Part shown: one piece after another, positions 57,300-64,000 of the stretch
Layout: each line of letters begins with the position of its first letter
Numbering within the stretch: the stretch's first letter is position 1
DNA from: Ulota crispa
Taxonomy: Eukaryota > Streptophyta > Bryopsida > Orthotrichales > Orthotrichaceae
Reading direction: 5' to 3'
Length of the DNA: 64,000 nucleotides
NCBI GenBank assembly: GCA_963920765.1
Contig: OY987243.1
Span: 4,402,001-4,466,000 of the forward strand
Program-made: the position numbers and the translations under genes
Notes under the pieces: generated by a model
The model's database searches: none
What the model was told of the DNA's origin: nothing
The model's input: the letters and a program-made list of their open reading frames with translations, nothing else

Positions 57300-58756
57300 T
57301 GATCCATGTCTTCTAAGTAACCTTTCATTCTTATACTAAAAGCCCTATTGAGCATAAGCTAAAATGACCTTTTTCTTCCTTTTTGCATTGTTCATTGAAG
57401 AATAACAATTATTGTTGGATTTTCATCTTAATATTAGTCTTCAAAGAAGACTTGTGATTGAAATAGACTTGAGTTGCTTTGTATGACCCTTCTATTTGTT
57501 GTTCTCGGATGTCATCTCAATGTACATTCTTCATAAAATGCATGGGATATAACGGGTGCCACCCCACTACAAAGCACAAAGACAAAAGGTGAAAAGGGTG
57601 GAAGGAAAGGAGGTGAAGGGGGAGGAAAAGGGGGTGTCTTGTAGGATTTTGAAAGGAAGTGGAGGCAACCAAAGTAACTTAGGATTTCAAAACTATCAAG
57701 GACCTTTTAAGATCCTGATTTTTTAGATTTCTATATACCCATTACATTTATTTAGTTCTTATGTGGAATACAGAAACAAGCCTTTCCTAATTTTTTTGAA
57801 ACCTTATTTTTATTTTTGCTATTGGCACCTCTATAATCATCCTAAATGCACCTTCTACTTCTTTCTTCCTTTCTACCTTTGTTTATCCCTTGAACCACTC
57901 CCTTGCGGTAGGTGCAATCATTATACCTTGCCAGTGTATGGGAAGAACAAAAGTTGCATTTTTAAAATGCTAATTTTGGATGGTGGTCTTGGGTTTTTTT
58001 GTGTAGAAAATCAAATTGAGCTCCAATAATTGAAATATTTTTGTTTGGTTTGTATCTCTAAGTTAAGTTATATATATATATATTTATATATATATACATA
58101 TATATTTATGAAGGAGGGTTTGAGGCCTCAAAAAACTTGACCTCTGGAGAACTCTTTTTACCAAAAGTGTTACCACATAAGCATTCATGTCATTTTTTCA
58201 TCTATGTTTGGAGTTCTCTATGGAACAAGTCTTGGCTATAGTGAACCCAATTTGGTGAAGAATGAAATATCCTCCAATCACATTTCTCTATTCCCTACAT
58301 TCTTGACCTTGTTCTTGAAGGGTGTTCTTCTCTAGCATAGTGTAAAGTGGCCCTTACAAATGACAGTTTTGAGTGTTGTTTTGAGAAAAATAGTGGGCTT
58401 GATCGTTTAGGGGTTAAACTTGTATCAACTTGGCTTTGCTTTTGGCAAGATGAGCTAAGTCCATGTGGCACCAAATTTTTTTGCCAAATTAATTGCAATA
58501 AATAAGACCCAGTATTTTTCCTAATCATGGCACTGTATACCTAGAAAAATGAAATAAGTTTTTTGAGACCCTATACAAATGACACCTTGCAGTTTACTGT
58601 GTAGACCTATTTGATAACATCCAATTCCACATCTCTTATTCATGAAGTGCTATTTAGGAAAAACCATCCCAGTGAAGTATGTCCATGAAATTGAAGATTG
58701 CAAGGTTGGTTGTACTGAGAATTCTACAAATTAGGTTAAATTTCCACTTAGGCCTT
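57300..58756. other. Gene-free stretch with TA microsatellite and an orphan TTAA end
   Basis: A (TA)n-rich run lies at about 58,068-58,108. CTTGATCGTTTAGGGGTTAA at 58,398-58,417 looks like the right tip of a TTAA element whose other end I could not find. An 88-codon frame at 57,763-58,029 has no known motif. Confidence 0.5.
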
Positions 58757-59005
58757 TTAACCCCTGAGCGTCCAGCCCATATTCATCAAAATCTGGACAA
58801 ACTCACACTCAATCCAACCAAATTGTCATCACAAACAAGATTCACAAAATCTAATTGTATTGAATGGTAGGTGAGACAAGCTCCAAAGTATAGGGAAAAG
58901 GACAAATGGTTTGATAGCACCAATGGAAAGATTATAACAAGTCAAACAATAACTTTTTCATTTCTGAGAGCCCCATTTTGAGGTCCTCGGGCTCTCAAGG
59001 GTTAA
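58757..59005. mobile_element. TTAA-flanked element, family B copy 2 (249 bp)
   Basis: Left TTAACCCCTGAGCGTCCAGC and inverted right TTAACCCTTGAGAGCCCGAG. Homologous to 32,822-33,067 throughout. Confidence 0.8.
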
Positions 59006-59787
59006 AATACCAACTTATGCCTTTACGTACTCCAAGGTTTTTCTGATTTTTTCAAATAATGTCCAAATTTCTATATTACAAAGTCTCAAGTGTTTATCAA
59101 GCAATATTCAAACTTCTCTATTGACACCAAGGATTCAAATTTCTTTGTCATAAAGCATTGGGTGTTTGTTTGTCACCCAAAATTTGAAATTCAGGGAGGG
59201 GAGGAGAGGAAATGGTGAGGAAAGATAGAGTAGAAATTCACTTGAAAATTTACCAAAAATTAAGAGAGACAATGCTCAAAGTGCATGCAAAGCACACTTG
59301 TGCTGTATAGAAATCACAAAAGTTCTACTTAGGTACTAAAATATTTGTTTTTGAAGGGTCCTATTTTGTATGAACATTGATTCACATACAATGATTGATG
59401 GGCTAATTGGAGTGTGATTGAAGTTTTCCCCCAACTTCAATTAAGTGGTAAATGTATGCTAAGTTTTTTAGAGATTTTTTGATATAGCATAATCCAGTTT
59501 TCTTCTAATTACAATAAAAAGGAAACTAAGTACAAAGTATGAATGTTTAGTACACATTTTTTTCTTTTAGCACATTGAGCCAAACAAAGAAACCCAATTT
59601 TGCAACATTTGTTATCTTGTTGCTCATTGATATAATCACACAAAAACCAGTCAATCCTGATATCTTCATAAGCTACCTCTCTCACAAATAAGAACTTGGA
59701 TGATGTACTGTACATGTTCAAGTTTTGATCAACCTCGAAACTTGGATGTTGTAAACACTTTGAGCATATGAGAAAATGTGAACTATA
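59006..59787. other. Gene-free stretch
   Basis: A 111-codon minus frame (59,844-59,509) shows no recognised domain. Nothing else is supported. Confidence 0.35.
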
Positions 59788-60065
59788 GAGACGGGTATCA
59801 AAGCAAATTGTTATTATGATAGTGCATTTGCTTACAGGTATCAAATCAAAACAACATATGATAATTTACTATGCAACTAGTGGCAAGTGTCAGATCAAAA
59901 TCTACAAATAATTATGATAATGTATTTAGTACAATTAATGACAATTATCACATCAAAACCTACAACACACTATGTCAATATACTTGTTGAAAGGTATTAA
60001 ATTAAAAATGTATTATGACAATGCACAATTGCTAACAAGTGTCAAATCAACAATATGACAATCCA
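59788..60065. repeat. Degenerate tandem repeat, unit about 45-58 bp
   Basis: Five to six decayed copies begin near TATCAAA/TCAAATCAAAAC and contain TATGA.AATGTA and CAAGTG or AGGTA. The copies start at about 59,796, 59,837, 59,888, 59,947, 59,995 and 60,038. Confidence 0.55.
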
Positions 60066-60106
60066 TGTGTTATTAATAATATTTTGGAACAATGAAGAGA
60101 CTACAC

Positions 60107-62005
60107 TTAATCCCTAAAGGCCCAAGTGGTCCCTTGGGGGCCAAGTGGGGTCTTGGCATGTACCTACACCTAAACTAGTTTGTGTGATATTCCAAAAAAA
60201 TTATTGAATATGGGTAATTCCAAGACCTATGTGGGCATGAAAAATTTTCTTCATTCCGACATTTCTCAAAGAAGTTATGCAAGAATTTATCAAAACTAGG
60301 GGAGGAGTAGTTTGGGGAGAGCCTCTCTTTTGTAGGTGGGTGTTGACTCCAAAAGGGTGAGCTCTTAGGGCGGCTTCGCACTATGGCCAAAGGTCAAGAG
60401 GTTGTTGGTTTGCACCAATCAGATTGCACAAAACCAAGAGTCCAGCCGCTCAACCCTTCACACTAGAGGTCAAACTCCAAAGGCTGTCATCCCCCATTTG
60501 CCTACATGGCGGCATTTTATCATCTAAGGTTGACGGCCTCTCAAAGGGAAGTTTGGGTTTAGCAAAAATGGAGACCCAAACTATGGGCGAGAGGCCATCA
60601 GTTTTAGCATTTATTGCTGTCATTTTCAGCATTTATTGTCTATTTTTAGCAAATTTTCTTGGCCTCTCAGCAAGGTTTGGCCACTCATTTTGATGACCTC
60701 TCGACCTGGCCGGTCATAGTGTGAAGCCGCTCTTATAGGCACAAGGCATGGACACTTGTGCAAAGGGAAGTAGGGTAGAAGGAGCTTGTCTTGGGGACTC
60801 CCAACCCTCTATTCCTTTTGTCCCTTGTAAAATTTGGTACTTCAATTTTTTGAGCAATTTGTGTATTTTTGTAATTTTTTTTTTTCTAAGTTGTAGTGAA
60901 CTAAAATTCCTTGATTTTCACCATTTGGATCAATGGAATTAAGTTTTAAAATTTTACATAAGTTCTCCAATTTTGCCTAGTGTATTTGCAAATTTCATGA
61001 CCTTCCAGCATTCAAAGATGTTTTGAAGTAAAGTAGCTAGCTTGTGAATCAATCGTCTAAAAGAAAGATGGCCTTTGTGCAAAAATCATGCCAATTTAGC
61101 AATTTGAAAGTTATTTGGTGGAAAGTCAAAGAAGAAACAATTCTATGGCCATTTAAATTGATTTTTTTTGAGTTGGTATGAATTTACTACAATTTATCAA
61201 AGCAAAAGGTGCAAGGGTATCTATTCTTGATCATATGTGGTAGCATTCATGATGCAAAAGAGGTTTGTAAATGGAGCACATGAGTCCTAAAAGCAATCAC
61301 TACAAAGCTAAGAATGCTCCAATAAGGCTCTTAAAGCATGCAAGCACCCATTCCATACTCCAATGCTCAAATCATGATTGAGAACATGTTTTCATTAATT
61401 TTAGTATGGCATGTACTTATATTTATTGAAAAACAAAAATCAACACAATCATGGCCAATAAGCACACTTAATGGTAGCTCATGTCATTCTCTTGAGGTTC
61501 TAAAACCATGCATGCACAAGTACAACTTTTGAACATAAAAAAATGTGACCTATTTAAGAACCTTTGTGCATTGTTTTTGTCACCCTACATGGTCAGTTCA
61601 AAATGACCTAATGTTTTTAGAGCCAACTACCTTATATTGCACATCTTCAATTTATTTGAAGCTTTTCCCACATATAACTAACTTGGTCTTCTACATGAAG
61701 CAATTAAACCTCAACTTTGTGTAGAACAATTGTTTTACTATAAGAGCGGTCAAAGGCTTTTGAAAACTTTGGGCCGGAAAGAAAAAAAAAGTTGTTTCAT
61801 TACTTCACATGTCAATATCTCATTCCCCTTCATTTGAAATGAGCTCATTTTTTTCTTCACAAGTACCTCCCATGCTCTAAGGCAAGATCCTACAATTGGA
61901 TTGTTAAAAATAACTTTTTTTCTACCTTTCTACTCATTCCCCTAAAAATGGCATGGCATTTTTAATGATTCTACAAAAAAAAAGGCTTGGGTGTTCAGGG
62001 ATTAA
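60107..62005. mobile_element. TTAA-flanked element, family C copy 3, with insertions (about 1.9 kb)
   Basis: Left TTAATCCCTAAAGGCCCAAG and inverted right TTAATCCCTGAACACCCAAG. Inner sequences match family C copy 1 in reverse, for example GGCATGTACCT, ATGCAAGAATTTATCAAAACT and near the right end TCAATATCTC and CAAGTACC. The extra length comes from the Tourist-like MITE at 60,368 and a further insert between about 60,740 and 61,740. No transposase seen. Confidence 0.65.
60368..60732. mobile_element. Tourist-like (PIF/Harbinger) MITE, 365 bp
   Basis: Left GGGCGGCTTCGCACTATGGC and inverted right GAGCGGCTTCACACTATGAC. TTA occurs on both flanks (60,365-60,367 and 60,733-60,735). It is nested in the family C element and is GC-richer than it. 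Non-coding. Confidence 0.85.
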
Positions 62006-62860
62006 GCAAAATATTCACCAAGATGACATTTTATTCATCCAAAATAATCACTTAATCAAAGCAATAATTGAATCATATGAAATCAATTTTCATTTTTTTT
62101 ATACTTGGTATTGATGAAGCTAAAGAAATAAACATATCATTCATACAGAAGCATAAACTTAAATCATGAAAAATTTCCCAGAAAAAGAGGATTGGGCAAT
62201 AAGGAATGGGTAGTTACCTAGAGAGAAATGTTCTTAAATCAAAATTTATCCTCAAAGGCAAAGGCGGTCAAGTTAAATGACATCCTCTTAGCCCATTACA
62301 AACCTCCACGTGGCTTCATCTAATTGCTTTCTATAGCTAAATGTTGACTGGTATTCACAAAAGTGGCTAAATCTAGCAAAATTCATATCAACTTTTTTTT
62401 AAACTATGAGAGAATGTGATTTTTACGAGGCATTCTCCAAATTTTATCTACCAATGAGGAGGTTGTACGCCATTCCCCCCAAAAGTAGGTACAATCATGC
62501 ACAACCATAAATAATCTTTGGTTGGTGAGGTTAGGGGATTTTTATGTATCTAAATTATTTTCTCATGTTTATAATTTGAAGTAATTTCTTCTTAAAATTT
62601 CTTAGAAATATGAATGTAAATCTAAAAAATAAGTTTTGAATAATGCTAATGATAGGTGAACTTGTCCTTCCATCAATGGGCTTGAGCCAATGGAGCATGA
62701 CAAGGAAATCTTTGTAGGCAATGTTTTGTTATAATCTTACCTCAGCTATTACAACACTTGAAATATTAAGTGGAAAAATGGATAAAAATGACAAATCTAT
62801 AATCTATAAAAAAACTCACTTTTGCTACTTGTCTATTCAATTGTTGGTGACCGGCTTGAC
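62006..62860. other. Gene-free AT-rich stretch
   Basis: Nothing supported seen. Confidence 0.4.
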
Positions 62861-62864
62861 AAGT

Positions 62865-63118
62865 ATGGGGGCATGGGGTGAAGGTGGGATGGGCAATGGG
62901 GTGGGATGGGGCAATGGGCATGGAGAGATGGGATGGGGGTGAGTTGGGGGCAATGGGGTGATTGGCATGAGGAGATGGAATGGAGGTGGAATGGGGTGAT
63001 GGGATGGGGGTAATGAGGGATGTGATGGGCAATGCAATGGGGGCAATGAGATGGGGGCAATGGGATGGAGGCAATGGAGGGATGAAGATGGGATGGGATG
63101 CATGGGCATGGAGTGCAT
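62865..63118. repeat. G-rich minisatellite (GGGATGGGGGCAATG-type)
   Basis: About 250 bases of purine-rich units such as GGGATGGGGGCAATGG and GGTGGAATGGGG of variable length. Runs of three to six G recur every 5-15 bases on the plus strand, giving G-quadruplex potential. The complementary strand yields long Pro/His/Ser frames that are artefacts. Confidence 0.85.
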
Positions 63119-63194
63119 GATGGAAGCTGCAAGGCATTTAGCAAGACATTTAGCTAAATGGGTTTACTAACTCGTCATACTACTAAAATCACAA

Positions 63195-63415
63195 TGAGTT
63201 TTATAATATCACATTGTACCTCTGTAATATCACATCTCTAATCTTTGTGATGTCATACTATACTACCAAAATCCAAAAGTCCTATATAAAATCACATATT
63301 CACTCTTTGTGGTATCACACTATATTACTAAAATCACAAGGATCTCTGTAATATCACATTTACACCCTTGTAATATCACATTTCTAGCCTCTTTTTATAT
63401 TATCACATAGGTGTT
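63195..63415. repeat. Imperfect repeats of TAATATCACAT
   Basis: TAATATCACAT or close variants recur at least five times, often preceded by CTCT or CTTG (for example CTCTGTAATATCACAT at two sites). Spacing is irregular. Confidence 0.6.
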
Positions 63416-64000
63416 ATTTGAAAATGTTCTAAATTTTTTATTTTGCATTCTACCTAACATATGAAATTCTTTAAAAAAATCTAATGGTGAATATTTAGAG
63501 TAGAAAGCGCCAACCGCTAGTATTTTCAAAAGAACTAGAAAAATTCCTTGGGAGCACAAAATCAATCTACAACCTAACTTCTCAACCCTAAGAGCATCAT
63601 CAATCTAAAATAGGGAATGGGGCTATAACTGCATTTCATTTGGTGGGGCCAATTGCTCCACTACAACCATAGCAATAAATAATTAGAAGATGAACTTGTC
63701 AACATGACCTCCTTGGATGGCAAATTTGCTTGTTTCTAATTGCCTTGGGACTTCCACTGCATTTGTTGTTGTTGTTTGTTGCTAGAATGACACATTGCTT
63801 GCAATAGCTTGCAACTTCTAGGCAACAACTTGCAAGTACTCGCAAGTGTTTTCTATGGCGCCTAAATATGCAATGAGAGTTGTGTCAGAGTTGGGAGGAT
63901 TTGTTTGGTGAAAGGGGTAGCAAATTTGCTTGGATGGGGAGAGACACAAGACTGGCCAATTCTCCGTCCCAGTCGGTGTATGCGTTGATGATGCCCTAAG
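63416..64000. other. Gene-free right end of the window
   Basis: No supported gene or repeat. Confidence 0.4.

Noticed and set aside
30130..62005. Interstitial telomere repeats (CCCTAAA-like motifs)
   Set aside because: CCCCTAAA occurs singly at element tips in inverted pairs and is not tandem.
62766..63144. Minus-strand Pro/His/Ser-rich ORFs in three frames
   Set aside because: All three frames are open because the G-rich minisatellite lacks stop codons on that strand.
1..64000. CRISPR array or bacterial operon
   Set aside because: Tandem repeats here lack regular unique spacers, genes contain spliceosomal introns, and all recognised proteins are eukaryotic.

Overview
The window looks like nuclear DNA of a land plant or a close streptophyte relative. 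It has U2-type introns with GT/AG borders, a HOTHEAD-like GMC oxidoreductase, a plant-type PEX11, a plant-type RING-CH membrane protein, a Dof-like zinc finger, and many plant-style miniature transposons. I cannot name the species. A non-seed plant with a fairly large, AT-rich genome is a guess. I see no bacterial, organellar or viral block, no CRISPR array and no true tRNA or rRNA gene.

Layout. Genes sit in short, GC-richer islands separated by AT-rich, transposon-filled DNA. 0-8.7 kb: foldback and CACTA-type elements, a lone WD40-like exon, a higher-order minisatellite and a tRNA-derived SINE. 8.7-13.4 kb: gene-like fragments, then a 4-exon gene (minus) for a small multi-pass membrane protein I do not recognise. 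15.5-19.0 kb: a complete 6-exon HOTHEAD-type GMC oxidoreductase (minus, 616 aa). 19-20.1 kb: gene-like sequence of unknown identity. 20.1-24.1 kb: mostly featureless AT-rich DNA with two miniature elements. 24.7-26.2 kb: a Dof-like zinc-finger gene (minus) with altered cysteine spacing. 26.4-33.1 kb: nested miniature transposons. 33.7-37.05 kb: a complete 7-exon PEX11 gene (minus, 243 aa). 37.7-44.8 kb: more elements, many nested or abutting. 46.9-50.6 kb: a 7-exon RING-CH membrane E3 ligase-like gene (plus, about 513 aa). 52.5-64 kb: transposons, degenerate tandem repeats and a G-rich minisatellite.

The most unusual component is a set of about a dozen non-autonomous elements (30.1-62.0 kb). 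They start with TTAACCCCT, end with AGGGGTTAA, and share inner terminal sequence close to CCCCTAAnnGCCCAAG. They fall into several internal-sequence families and repeatedly insert into or next to each other at TTAA. TTAA targets with CCC-starting ends are the hallmark of piggyBac-like transposons, a superfamily not usually associated with plants. No transposase is visible here, so the assignment is an inference. A second TTAA-bordered element (53.6-54.4 kb) abuts one of them at a shared TTAA.

The genes do not form a pathway. They are independent housekeeping or regulatory genes: peroxisome proliferation, cuticle-type oxidoreductase, ubiquitin ligase, transcription factor.
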